Shown: positions 17,436 through 25,710 of the stretch, one piece after another
Numbering within the stretch: position 1 is the first letter of the stretch
How the letters are laid out: every line of letters starts with the position of its first letter
From: CALOCY01 sp942491975
Lineage (GTDB): Bacteria > Bacteroidota > Bacteroidia > Bacteroidales > Prolixibacteraceae
DNA length: 64,000 nt
Direction of reading: 5' to 3'
Assembly (NCBI GenBank): GCA_942491975.1
Contig: CALOCY010000004.1
Coordinates: 62,001-126,000, forward strand
Position numbers and translations under genes: made by a program
The notes under the pieces: model-generated
The model's input: only the letters and a program-made list of their open reading frames with translations
What the model was told of the DNA's origin: nothing
Database searches by the model: none

Positions 17436-18674
17436 TTATTCAAATTCAGATTTCAGGATATTTAAAATATTATCAATGGTTTCCTCTTCCAAATCGGTCC
17501 TTTTTATTAAATCTTCTCTGGATAAATTAAGTACACTTTTTGCCGTATCACACCCAATGGCTTTCAATTCATCAATTACCCAGCTTTCCACTTCGTCAAC
17601 AAATTCATCCAATTTTACATCTTCGTCATCTTCTTCCACTTCGCGGAATACATCCAGTTCGTATCCGGTAAGCTGACTGGCCAGTCGAATGTTTAACCCA
17701 CCCTTTCCGATAGCCAGTGAAACTTCTCCGGGCTTCAGGTATATCTCGGCCCGTTTGGTTTCTTCTTTGATTTTAATGGTGGAAATTTTAGCCGGATTTA
17801 GTGCCCGCTGAATATAGAGGTGGATATTGGCGGAGTAATTTATCACATCAATGTTTTCATTCCGTAGTTCACGTACAATACCATGAATCCTTGATCCTTT
17901 CATCCCCACACATGCCCCCACCGGGTCAACCCGTTCGTCATACGATTCTACGGCAACCTTGGCACGTTCTCCCGGCACACGGACAATCTTCTTGATGGTA
18001 ATCAGCCCGTCAAATATTTCAGGCACTTCCAATTCAAATAATCGCTCAAGGAACACAGGTGATGTGCGGGAAAGAATAACCAACGGATTATTATTCCGTA
18101 ATTCAACCTTGTACACAATTGCCCTTACCGAATCACCCTTGCGGAAGAAGTCTGTAGGGATTTGTTCGTTCTTTGGCAGGATCAGTTCATTTCCTTCATC
18201 GTCAAGAATAAGGATTTCACGTTTCCATATCTGATATACCTCACCGGTAACAATGTCACCTATCTTACTTTTGTAGGTATTATAAATATCATCCTTTTCC
18301 AGTTCCAGTATTCTTGCCGAAAGATTTTGCCGAAGGTTCAGTATTGCACGACGGCCAAAGTCAAGCAACTTAACCTCGTCCGATACATCCTCACCCACCT
18401 CATAATCTTCATCTATTTTTTTAGCATTGGTCAGTGTGATTTCCAAATTTGGGTCAGCTAAATCTTCATCTGCAACAACAGTGCGGTTTCTCCAAATTTC
18501 AAAATCCCCTTTATCAATGTTAATGATGATGTCAAAGTTTTCATCGGTGCCAAATTTTTTCTGAAGAACACTACGAAAGACATCTTCCAAGACACTCATC
18601 ATGGTAGCTCTGTCAATATTTTTAAGCTCTTTAAATTCCGAAAAGGTGTCGATTAAGTTCACATTATCCATCAC
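17436..18674 (-). CDS. nusA: Transcription termination/antitermination factor NusA
   Basis: 412 residues. Binds RNA polymerase and RNA and modulates pausing, termination and antitermination. N-terminal domain with EDVFRSVLQKKFG, an S1 domain (DIVTGEVYQIWKREILILD), then two KH domains including GVEVSLAIGKGGLNIRLASQLTG-type sequence near residues 320-345. A short acidic C-terminal helix domain is kept but the tandem AR repeats of E. coli NusA are missing, normal for this phylum. It overlaps closely with rimP upstream (5 nt gap). Confidence 0.98.
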   Translation of the reverse strand: MMDNVNLIDTFSEFKELKNIDRATMMSVLEDVFRSVLQKKFGTDENFDIIINIDKGDFEIWRNRTVVADEDLADPNLEITLTNAKKIDEDYEVGEDVSDEVKLLDFGRRAILNLRQNLSARILELEKDDIYNTYKSKIGDIVTGEVYQIWKREILILDDEGNELILPKNEQIPTDFFRKGDSVRAIVYKVELRNNNPLVILSRTSPVFLERLFELEVPEIFDGLITIKKIVRVPGERAKVAVESYDERVDPVGACVGMKGSRIHGIVRELRNENIDVINYSANIHLYIQRALNPAKISTIKIKEETKRAEIYLKPGEVSLAIGKGGLNIRLASQLTGYELDVFREVEEDDEDVKLDEFVDEVESWVIDELKAIGCDTAKSVLNLSREDLIKRTDLEEETIDNILNILKSEFE

Positions 18675-18679
18675 TGAAA

Positions 18680-19144
18680 CTATTTAAACGAAATTACATT
18701 TTTAGCTGATTTGATTTGCTCATACGAAAGCTCATAGGTATATACAACGAGTTCTTTCTTTTTCTTCCCTTCAATTTTCTCTTTCCTGTGCTCTTCAAGA
18801 ACGATCCCGTTATTGTCGGCTTCTCTAAGCAATCCTTTTATCTCTTTACTATCATCTGTTAGTACGTTGATTTCCCGTCCAATGTTCTTTTTATACTGTC
18901 GGGGCAGTTTAAATGCCTCTTCAAGGCCAAATGACAGCACATCCAGTTTAAAGTCTTCTGTGTCCCGGTCAAGGCTCCCTTCAACATGACGACTGATTTC
19001 GATGCATCGTTTGATGTTGACCCCATTGTCGCCATCAATCACCACAACAATCTCATTTTCAGAAGAGACTGTTACATCAACAAGAAAAAGATCATCACCT
19101 GTCTTTTCCTCAACTATTTCAATTATTTGTTCTTTTGTTATCAT
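18680..19144 (-). CDS. rimP: Ribosome maturation factor RimP
   Basis: 154 residues from the ATG at 19144 (MITKEQIIEIVEEKTGDD). A longer in-frame reading would run through the leader hairpin and promoter and is rejected. RimP is needed for 30S maturation. The N-terminal alpha-beta domain with VVVIDGDNGVNIKRCIEISRHVE and the C-terminal SH3-like domain with LSFGLEEAFKLPRQYKKNIG are typical. First gene of the operon; its leader has a perfect promoter and a strong hairpin. Confidence 0.95.
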   Translation of the reverse strand: MITKEQIIEIVEEKTGDDLFLVDVTVSSENEIVVVIDGDNGVNIKRCIEISRHVEGSLDRDTEDFKLDVLSFGLEEAFKLPRQYKKNIGREINVLTDDSKEIKGLLREADNNGIVLEEHRKEKIEGKKKKELVVYTYELSYEQIKSAKNVISFK

Positions 19145-19160
19145 AGCTACCTGTAAGAAA

Positions 19161-19182
19161 ATAGGGGACTCGTGTCCCCTAT
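19161..19182 (-). promoter_or_regulatory. Leader hairpin of the rimP-nusA-infB operon
   Basis: ATAGGGGAC pairs perfectly with GTCCCCTAT (9 bp, 4-nt loop) and on the minus strand is followed by TTTTCTT. It lies in the 5' untranslated RNA, about 25 nt after the predicted start point and 17 nt before the rimP ATG. Its form is that of a weak terminator or attenuator. Confidence 0.6.
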
Positions 19183-19211
19183 ACATTCCTGTCCACATCT
19201 TAATTCCGCTG

Positions 19212-19242
19212 CAAAAGTAGTAATTTCCGCAAAACAATCAAA
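19212..19242 (-). promoter_or_regulatory. Promoter of the rimP-nusA-infB operon
   Basis: Minus strand has TTTG (19239-19242), 19 nt spacer, then TACTTTTG (19212-19219): an exact match to the Bacteroidota TTTG-N19-TAnnTTTG promoter. Predicted start of RNA is near 19205. Confidence 0.75.
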
Positions 19243-19325
19243 ACAAAATCACTGGAAATAAGGTTTTTGTTGCCATTTTCAATCATGACAAAACCTCCTG
19301 GTTATTAATGCTAAATGATTTTTTG

Positions 19326-19333
19326 TAGTTTTG
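19326..19333 (+). promoter_or_regulatory. -7 promoter box of the HD phosphohydrolase gene
   Basis: TAGTTTTG matches TAnnTTTG. It falls inside the longest open frame, which argues that translation begins later, at the GTG at 19363. No good TTTG is seen at the ideal distance. Confidence 0.45.
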
Positions 19334-19362
19334 TATTGAACGACCTTCAAAACGATAGCAAA

Positions 19363-20616
19363 GTGGGTAAGATAAACAAAAGGAAAATTATTAATGACCC
19401 GGTATTTGGGTTTATTGAAATTGATGCTGATCTTATATATGACCTAATCCAGCACCCTTACCTCCAACGTCTGCGAAGGATAAAGCAACTGGGACTTTCA
19501 TGCATGGTTTTTCCGGGAGCCAACCACACACGTTTTGAACATACAATCGGAGCAATGCACCTGATGCAGCTGGCAATCACGGTCCTTCGAAATAAGGGGC
19601 ATGATATATCACCGGAAGAAGGAGAAGCGGCAAAAGTCGCTATCCTCCTGCATGACATTGGTCACGGACCGTTTTCCCATGCCCTTGAAAACAGTCTTGT
19701 AGAAGGCATATCGCATGAGCATATCTCATGTGTTTTTATGGAGACCCTGAATAGGGAATTTAATGGGAGATTGTCAACGGCTATACAGATTTTTAATGAT
19801 GAGTACCCCAAAAGATTTTTACATCAACTGGTGTCAGGGCAACTTGATATGGACCGCCTTGATTATCTCCGGCGCGACAGTTTTTTTTCAGGGGTAACCG
19901 AGGGGGTCATTGGTTCTGACCGCATTATAAAAATGCTGAATGTCAGAAATGACCAGCTGGTAGTTGAGCACAAAGGCATCTATTCCATTGAAAAATTTCT
20001 GATTGCCCGCCGGTTGATGTACTGGCAGGTCTATTTACACAAAACAGCACTTACGTCTGAGTATATGCTTGTAAAAACCCTGAAACGGGCAAAGGAGCTT
20101 GTGCAAAACGGTGGTGAAGTGTTTGCCACACCGGCACTGTCATTTTTTTTGCATCACACACCATCTTTGTCAGAACTTAGCAATAACAGTAAGAATCCGG
20201 ACTCTCCGATCAATATGTTTGCCCGATTGGATGATTCGGATGTTAATTCGGCTATCAAAGTGTGGCAACGTCACAGTGATTTTATATTGTCGCACCTGTC
20301 TACAGCCATTATGAACCGTAGATTGTACCGGATTAATGTACGCAATGTTTCTTTTCCCGAGAAAAAAATTGACCAGGTCGCTTTTTCTATCATGAAGAGA
20401 TATAAAATTCCCCCGGAGGATGTGCATTATTTTTTAATATCCGATACAATTACCAATAGTGCATATTCAGCTAATAGTGACAATATCAATATATTACATA
20501 AAAACGGGCGTGTCTCGGACATTCATGATGCTTCTGATATAAATTTGACAGGATTGACCAAAAATGTAAAGAAATATATTTTGTGTTATCCTAAAAATTT
20601 AAACATTAAGCAATAA
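19363..20616 (+). CDS. HD-domain phosphohydrolase (COG1078/YwfO type)
   Basis: 417 residues from the GTG at 19363; an ATG 16 codons upstream precedes the -7 box and is less likely. The metal-binding HD residues are in HTRFEHTIGAMHLM, AILLHDIGHGPFSHALE and SGQLDMDRLDYLRRDS. Family members hydrolyse (d)NTPs or related nucleotides; the substrate here is unknown. It lies 34 nt before lpxD, divergent from rimP, and may be cotranscribed with the lipid A genes, an arrangement I believe is frequent in this phylum. Confidence 0.85.
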   Translation: MGKINKRKIINDPVFGFIEIDADLIYDLIQHPYLQRLRRIKQLGLSCMVFPGANHTRFEHTIGAMHLMQLAITVLRNKGHDISPEEGEAAKVAILLHDIGHGPFSHALENSLVEGISHEHISCVFMETLNREFNGRLSTAIQIFNDEYPKRFLHQLVSGQLDMDRLDYLRRDSFFSGVTEGVIGSDRIIKMLNVRNDQLVVEHKGIYSIEKFLIARRLMYWQVYLHKTALTSEYMLVKTLKRAKELVQNGGEVFATPALSFFLHHTPSLSELSNNSKNPDSPINMFARLDDSDVNSAIKVWQRHSDFILSHLSTAIMNRRLYRINVRNVSFPEKKIDQVAFSIMKRYKIPPEDVHYFLISDTITNSAYSANSDNINILHKNGRVSDIHDASDINLTGLTKNVKKYILCYPKNLNIKQ

Positions 20617-20650
20617 TTTCTATTTTTGAACCGCATTTAAAAAAAACATA

Positions 20651-21697
20651 ATGGAGATTTCAGCCAGGAACATTGCAGAGCTTATTAATGGAGAGGTAGA
20701 TGGCGATGATAGTGTAATGATACACGACGTGTCAAAGATTGAGCAGGGAAGACCCGGTACCATGACTTTTTTGTCGAATCCCCAATACACCAAATACATT
20801 TATGAAACCCAGGCATCTGTTGTTTTGGTAAATAAAGATTTCAAGGCCGAACAGAAGCTTAATTGTACGCTGATCAGGGTAGAGAACCCTTACCATGCTT
20901 TGGCTACGCTGCTCGATTTCTACGTTAAGTCAAAGCCTCAAAAAACAGGGGTTGAGTCTCCTTCGCATATTTCATCAACAGCTGTTTACGGGGAGAATGT
21001 TTACATTGGCACATTTGCTTACATCGGTCAACATGTAAAAATCGGGAATAATGTAAAAATTTATCCGCACACGTACATTGGCGATAATGTTGAGGTGAAA
21101 GACGACACGGTTATTTACAGTGGTGTGAAGATTTATTCCGATTCGAAGATTGGTGCTAACTGTGTTCTTCATGCCGGAGCAGTAATCGGTTCTGACGGGT
21201 TTGGCTTTGCACCTGACGAAAACGGGGCATACAAGAAAATACCTCAGATAGGCAATGTTGTGGTAAAAGATAATGTTGAGATCGGGGCAAATACAACCAT
21301 TGATTGTGCTTCGATGGGTTCAACAGTTATTGAAGAGGGGACGAAACTGGATAACCTTGTACAAATCGGACACAATGTGACGGTGGGTAAAAACAACGTT
21401 TTTGCAGCACAAACAGGTATTGCCGGTTCCACAAAGGTCGGTGATAATTGCATGTTTGGCGGACAAACAGGTATTGCCGGGCACATAAACATTGGGAATA
21501 ATGTACAACTAAGTGCACAGTCAGGCGTAATTAAAGACATTAAAGACGGGGAAACACTGGTAGCTGCACCCGCAACAGAGCCCAAGACATATTTCAGGGC
21601 ACATATGATATTCCTGAAACTTCCTGAAATATATCGACAAATCAATCAGTTATCAAGAACAGTTGAAACGTTAACGAAGGCAAAAAACAAACAATAA
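20651..21697 (+). CDS. lpxD: UDP-3-O-acylglucosamine N-acyltransferase
   Basis: 348 residues. Third step of lipid A synthesis: adds a 3-hydroxyacyl chain from ACP to the amine of UDP-3-O-acylglucosamine. An N-terminal uridine-binding domain (MTFLSNPQYTKYIYETQAS) is followed by a left-handed beta-helix of hexapeptide repeats (IGTFAYIGQHVKIGNNVKIY and onward), and the catalytic His region IGHNVTVGKNNVF. A C-terminal helix ends the protein. A terminator lies 35 nt after the stop, so lpxC downstream has its own promoter. Confidence 0.96.
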   Translation: MEISARNIAELINGEVDGDDSVMIHDVSKIEQGRPGTMTFLSNPQYTKYIYETQASVVLVNKDFKAEQKLNCTLIRVENPYHALATLLDFYVKSKPQKTGVESPSHISSTAVYGENVYIGTFAYIGQHVKIGNNVKIYPHTYIGDNVEVKDDTVIYSGVKIYSDSKIGANCVLHAGAVIGSDGFGFAPDENGAYKKIPQIGNVVVKDNVEIGANTTIDCASMGSTVIEEGTKLDNLVQIGHNVTVGKNNVFAAQTGIAGSTKVGDNCMFGGQTGIAGHINIGNNVQLSAQSGVIKDIKDGETLVAAPATEPKTYFRAHMIFLKLPEIYRQINQLSRTVETLTKAKNKQ

Positions 21698-21699
21698 TT

Positions 21700-21730
21700 T
21701 TTGAGAAAAACATTCAAAATCTTACATTTG
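21700..21730 (+). promoter_or_regulatory. Promoter of lpxC-fabZ
   Basis: TTTG (21700-21703), spacer of 19 nt, TACATTTG (21723-21730): a perfect match to the phylum consensus. The predicted start point falls inside the left arm of the terminator hairpin at 21732-21767. Confidence 0.7.
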
Positions 21731-21731
21731 C

Positions 21732-21767
21732 ATCCATCTTTAGACATTCTAAAGGTGGATTTTTTTT
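21732..21767 (+). terminator. Terminator of lpxD overlapping the lpxC start site
   Basis: ATCCATCTTTAGA pairs with TCTAAAGGTGGAT over 13 positions (one G-U), loop CAT, followed by seven T. A full Rho-independent terminator for RNA coming from lpxD. RNA begun at the adjacent promoter would carry only part of the left arm. Confidence 0.8.
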
Positions 21768-21822
21768 GAAAAGCCTTCATTTTCAGTTTTGAGGCTGCTA
21801 GTTGTATAACAATTTTTTTAAC

Positions 21823-23217
21823 ATGAGTATTAAGCAGAAGACTCTTGCGCAACCTGTTTCGCTTAGTGGGAAAGGACTGCATACAGGATGCCAGGTAACA
21901 ATGACGCTAAAGCCTGCTCCTGAGAATCACGGATTTAAATTTCAACGCATTGATTTGGAAGACCAACCTGTTGTTGCCGCTTCTGCTGCACTGGTTACCG
22001 ATACATCCAGGGGAACTGTTATCGCCTCCGGCAAAGCCCGCATTTCCACCATTGAGCATACGCTTGCAGCCCTTACCGGCATGGATTTTGATAATGTACT
22101 TATCGAAATTGACGGCCCTGAAGCCCCCATTCTTGACGGAAGCTCAAAATATCTTGTCGAAGCACTTGAGAAGGCCGGAATAGCAGAACAGAAGGCTGAT
22201 CGTGAATACTTTGAAATTACAGAAAAGATAACCTATAAAGATAGTGAGAACGGCATTGAAATCACAGCATTACCGGACGATGATTTTCGTATAAATTCGA
22301 TGATTTCATACGATTCGCCTGTTCTTAATAACCAGTATGCAACACTTGAGTCACTGACCGATTTTAAGGATCAGGTTTCGATGTGCCGTACGTTTGTTTT
22401 CCTGCGTGAACTGGAAGTACTCCTGTCCCATAATCTGGTGAAAGGTGGTGATCTTGAAAATGCGATTGTCATTATTGATCGTGAAATTTCACAGGAAGAG
22501 TTGGATCGTCTTGCAGGGTTGTTTAACCACGATAAAATAGAGGTAAAACCGCAAGGCATACTCAATAATCTTGATCTTCATTTCGAGAATGAGATGGCCC
22601 GTCATAAATTATTGGATATCATTGGAGACCTTACCCTTGCCGGTATGCGTATCAAAGGACGGATTATTGCTACCCGCCCGGGACATACTGCCAATGTTGA
22701 GTTTGCTAGATTATTGCAAAAAGAGATTAAAAGTTATAAGTCAAAAGTAACACCTCCCCCATACGACCCCAATACCCAACCAAAACTTGATATCAATGAT
22801 ATTAAAGAGTTACTCCCTCACAGGTATCCGTTCCTGCTTGTTGATAAAATTATTGATATTCAGGAGAATTCTATTGTAGGGGTTAAAAACATCACAATGA
22901 ACGAGCCGTTCTTTCAGGGGCATTTCCCCGATGAGCCGGTAATGCCCGGTGTATTACTGGTGGAAGCAATGGCACAAATTGGGGGTTGTCTGGTATTAAA
23001 CAGTCTTCCGGATAAAGGATACTCCACTTATTTTATGAAAATTGATGGTATAAAATTCAGAAGAAAGGTGGTGCCTGGCGATACTGTAGTTTTTAAACTG
23101 GATCTTACCTCGCCTATACGCAGAGGAATTGCAAATATGTCTGCATTAGCATTTGTTGGAGATACAGTTGTTGCCGAAGGAGAGCTTATGGCACAAATCT
23201 CGAAAAATAAAACATGA
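21823..23217 (+). CDS. lpxC-fabZ: Bifunctional UDP-3-O-acyl-N-acetylglucosamine deacetylase / 3-hydroxyacyl-ACP dehydratase
   Basis: 464 residues from the ATG at 21823. A fusion typical of Bacteroidota. N-terminal LpxC (about 1-310), the zinc deacetylase that commits to lipid A: zinc ligands in IEHTLAALTGMD and MARHKLLDIIGD, and GRIIATRPGHTANV. C-terminal FabZ (about 320-464), which dehydrates 3-hydroxyacyl-ACP: LLPHRYPFLLVDKI, GHFPDEPVMPGVLLVEAMAQ with catalytic His and Glu. Fusing the two links supply of hydroxyacyl chains to lipid A against fatty-acid elongation. lpxA begins 21 nt later. Confidence 0.97.
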   Translation: MSIKQKTLAQPVSLSGKGLHTGCQVTMTLKPAPENHGFKFQRIDLEDQPVVAASAALVTDTSRGTVIASGKARISTIEHTLAALTGMDFDNVLIEIDGPEAPILDGSSKYLVEALEKAGIAEQKADREYFEITEKITYKDSENGIEITALPDDDFRINSMISYDSPVLNNQYATLESLTDFKDQVSMCRTFVFLRELEVLLSHNLVKGGDLENAIVIIDREISQEELDRLAGLFNHDKIEVKPQGILNNLDLHFENEMARHKLLDIIGDLTLAGMRIKGRIIATRPGHTANVEFARLLQKEIKSYKSKVTPPPYDPNTQPKLDINDIKELLPHRYPFLLVDKIIDIQENSIVGVKNITMNEPFFQGHFPDEPVMPGVLLVEAMAQIGGCLVLNSLPDKGYSTYFMKIDGIKFRRKVVPGDTVVFKLDLTSPIRRGIANMSALAFVGDTVVAEGELMAQISKNKT

Positions 23218-23238
23218 TTTTTGGATAAAACATTAAAT

Positions 23239-24021
23239 ATGAAACAACCATTAGCTTATGTTCATCCTGAGTCACAGATAGCCGATAATGTGGTGATTGA
23301 ACCATTTGTGACGATTGATAAAGATGTTATTATCGGTGAAGGGACCAGAATTGGCTCTAATGTAACCATTCTGCCCGGCACCCGAATTGGAAAAAATTGC
23401 AATATATTTCCGGGGGCTGTGATTGGAGCGGCTCCACAGGATTTGAAGTTCAGGGGAGAATATACTACCGTTGAAGTGGGTGATAATACAATTGTACGAG
23501 AGTTTGTTACCATCAATCGCGGAACATCAGCCAAAGGAAAAACTATTGTGGGGAATAACTGCCTGTTGATGGCATATGTACATGTTGCACACGACTGTAT
23601 TGTCGGGAATAATGTGATTTTGGTAAATGCATGCCAATTGGCTGGTGAGGTGGTTATTGGCGACTGGGCTATCATTGGAGGAATGAGTGCTGTCCATCAA
23701 TTTGTTAATGTTGGTAAACACGTGATGTTATCAGGAGGCTCGCTTGTGCGTAAAGATGTCCCTCCTTTTGTTAAAGCCGGTCGTGAACCACTCTCTTATG
23801 TTGGCGTGAATTCAATTGGTTTAAGGCGTCGCGAATTTACCAATGAAAAAATTCGTGAAGTACAAGATATTTACCGCTATCTCTATCAAAAAGGGCTTAA
23901 CACATCTCAAGCCATTGAGATGATTGAAACAGACGTTCCTGCTTCTCCCGAACGGGATGAAGTGATCCTGTTTGTAAGCAATTCAAAACGAGGTATTATT
24001 CGCGGGTATTTCCCCGATTAA
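23239..24021 (+). CDS. lpxA: UDP-N-acetylglucosamine O-acyltransferase
   Basis: 260 residues from the ATG at 23239 (MKQPLAYVHPESQ). First step of lipid A synthesis: acyl transfer from 3-hydroxyacyl-ACP to UDP-GlcNAc. Left-handed beta-helix of hexapeptides from residue 7 to about 190 (IGEGTRIGSNVTILPGTRIG), catalytic His in MAYVHVAHDCIVGNN, and the C-terminal helical domain with SIGLRRREFTNEKIREVQDIYR. Cotranscribed with lpxC-fabZ. Confidence 0.97.
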   Translation: MKQPLAYVHPESQIADNVVIEPFVTIDKDVIIGEGTRIGSNVTILPGTRIGKNCNIFPGAVIGAAPQDLKFRGEYTTVEVGDNTIVREFVTINRGTSAKGKTIVGNNCLLMAYVHVAHDCIVGNNVILVNACQLAGEVVIGDWAIIGGMSAVHQFVNVGKHVMLSGGSLVRKDVPPFVKAGREPLSYVGVNSIGLRRREFTNEKIREVQDIYRYLYQKGLNTSQAIEMIETDVPASPERDEVILFVSNSKRGIIRGYFPD

Positions 24022-24044
24022 CCAGGATGAAATTATACAAAAAA

Positions 24045-24180
24045 CAGCCGGGTGCAAAAAATGAGGTGAATAAGGTTGTTGGTTGGGGAGGTTATATCTT
24101 ATCTACGAAGGTTACCTTTTGAAATAAGGTTTTTTAAAAATACAATGGGCAATAATCCCCAACAAGCAACAACTACATGA
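24045..24180 (+). repeat. Intergenic repeat unit, copy 1
   Basis: Begins CAGCCGGGTGCAAAAAATGA, continues through AAGGTTGTT and TGAAATAAGGTTTT, and ends AATAATCCCCAACAAG..ACTACATGA. Copy 2 at 24283-24411 shares these blocks in the same order and orientation. Confidence 0.65.
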
Positions 24181-24282
24181 AAGGCAAAACCTTATTTTCA
24201 GTCTTTCAACCTTAATAACCCGTTTTATTATCGAAAATCATTAACCTTATTGAATATGAAAAACCGGATACAATTGATATAA

Positions 24283-24411
24283 TCCGGCCGGTTGCAAAAA
24301 ATAAAGTTGTTGCTATGGGGGCAATGCTGTTCTATTAAGGTTGTTTTTGCTGAAATAAGGGTTTTATGAAATACAATTGGGAATAATCCCGAACAAGTTG
24401 CGACTACATGA
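24283..24411 (+). repeat. Intergenic repeat unit, copy 2
   Basis: Shares GGTTGCAAAAAATAA, AAGGTTGTTT, TGAAATAAGGGTTTT, ATACAATTGGGAATAATCCC and ACTACATGAA with copy 1. The two differ by many substitutions and small gaps, so the duplication is not recent. Between the copies, 24181-24282 is unrelated AT-rich DNA. Confidence 0.65.
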
Positions 24412-24475
24412 ACCTTATTCCGCTAACTTCCGTATAATCCCGCTAACTTCTTTTATTCTTCGCTCCTCCACTTCG

Positions 24476-25516
24476 TCACTTCTCATTTTTCCATCCCTGT
24501 GCTGTCAGGGCAATGAACGAACCTCCTGTTGTTACAAGATTCATCCCTTCTTTAGCGTTTGTCATGTGTCCCAGTATAGTAATATCGGTATCGTTTTTTA
24601 TCTTTTCATGATCTTCAATCCGAACGGTAAAAAGCAATTCGAAATCTTCACCACCATTCAATGCTGCCACGAGTGGATTGATGCTTAATTCATCAGCCAT
24701 TGCTTTTGTCTGCATATCAAGCGGGACATTTTCTTCACACAACCGGCATCCAAGCCCTGACGCTTTACACAGGTGCATGATTTCTGAAGCTAATCCGTCA
24801 GATATATCAATCATTGATGTGGGCTGAATATCCAGTTTTTTCAGAATCCCTTTTATATCGGTACGTGCTTCCGGTTTCAGTTGGCGTTGCAAAATATAAT
24901 CATACCCTTCCAGCCTGGGTTGGATTTCAGGGTTTGCTTTAAATACTTCATTTTCGCGCTCCAATAATTGCAATCCCATGTAAGCACCTCCCAGGTCACC
25001 GCTTACACACAAGAGGTCGTTTTCTTTTGCCCCGTTACGGTATACCAGTTCTTTTTCAGATGCTTCCCCTATGGCTGTAATATTTACAACCAACCCGGTA
25101 AGCGATGAAGTTGTATCCCCTCCGATCAGGTCAACACCGTATTGCTCACATGCAAGGTGTACCCCTTCATACAGTTCGTTCAGTGCTTCCACCGAAAATT
25201 TTCCGGACAGGGCCAGTGATAGCATAATTTGTCTGGGGATGGCATTCATGGCACATATGTCTGATATCCCGGCCACTACAATTTTATACCCCAGGTGTTT
25301 GAGCGGGAAGTACATCAGGTTGAAGTGTACCCCTTCGGTAAATATCTCGGTAGATAGAACAATTTTTTTGTCTGTGTAATCAAGTATTGCCGCATCATCG
25401 CCGACCCCTTTTACCGTACTTTTATTGGAGATGTTTAGTTTCGCTGTCAGGTGGTCTATTAATTTAAATTCACCCAGTTCGGAAATTTCTGTTGTTTTCG
25501 TTTTTTTATTTGTCAT
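24476..25516 (-). CDS. thiL: Thiamine-monophosphate kinase
   Basis: 346 residues. Phosphorylates thiamine monophosphate to thiamine diphosphate with ATP. Seen: GVGDDAAILDYTD (Mg/ATP loop), EGVHFNLMYFPLKHLGYKIV, LIGGDTTSS, DISDGLASEIMHL and LNGGEDFELLFTV, the standard order of the PurM-like fold. The product is the cofactor of the E1 component encoded at 43-45 kb. Convergent with lpxA, divergent from sufB. Confidence 0.95.
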   Translation of the reverse strand: MTNKKTKTTEISELGEFKLIDHLTAKLNISNKSTVKGVGDDAAILDYTDKKIVLSTEIFTEGVHFNLMYFPLKHLGYKIVVAGISDICAMNAIPRQIMLSLALSGKFSVEALNELYEGVHLACEQYGVDLIGGDTTSSLTGLVVNITAIGEASEKELVYRNGAKENDLLCVSGDLGGAYMGLQLLERENEVFKANPEIQPRLEGYDYILQRQLKPEARTDIKGILKKLDIQPTSMIDISDGLASEIMHLCKASGLGCRLCEENVPLDMQTKAMADELSINPLVAALNGGEDFELLFTVRIEDHEKIKNDTDITILGHMTNAKEGMNLVTTGGSFIALTAQGWKNEK

Positions 25517-25639
25517 TTTGTATTGAACAATTCGTTAAATTTTATGTCTATTTTCTAAGCATCCGGCCGTCTGAATAAATTAAGACCTTCAGGTGTTTTT
25601 TTGATTTGATTTGTTGTATTAAGGTAGTGAATTGTTTTG

Positions 25640-25647
25640 TATCTTTG
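25640..25647 (+). promoter_or_regulatory. -7 promoter box of the suf operon
   Basis: TATCTTTG matches TAnnTTTG and lies 63 nt before the sufB ATG. TTTG at 25610-25613 is 26 nt upstream, too far for the ideal spacing. Confidence 0.5.
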
Positions 25648-25710
25648 CACCTGATTTTAATATCGTCTGTATTAACGGGTTTACTGCCCAAAATTATAAA
25701 AAATGGGGAC

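Larger units (their letters stand above)
24022..24475. other. Intergenic region between lpxA and thiL holding a duplicated unit
   Basis: About 450 bp without a gene, lying between two convergent genes. It contains two diverged copies of a ~130-bp unit (separate entries). The 3' part (24450-24480) is a run of CTTCGCTCCTCCACTTCGTC-like text. Confidence 0.6.
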
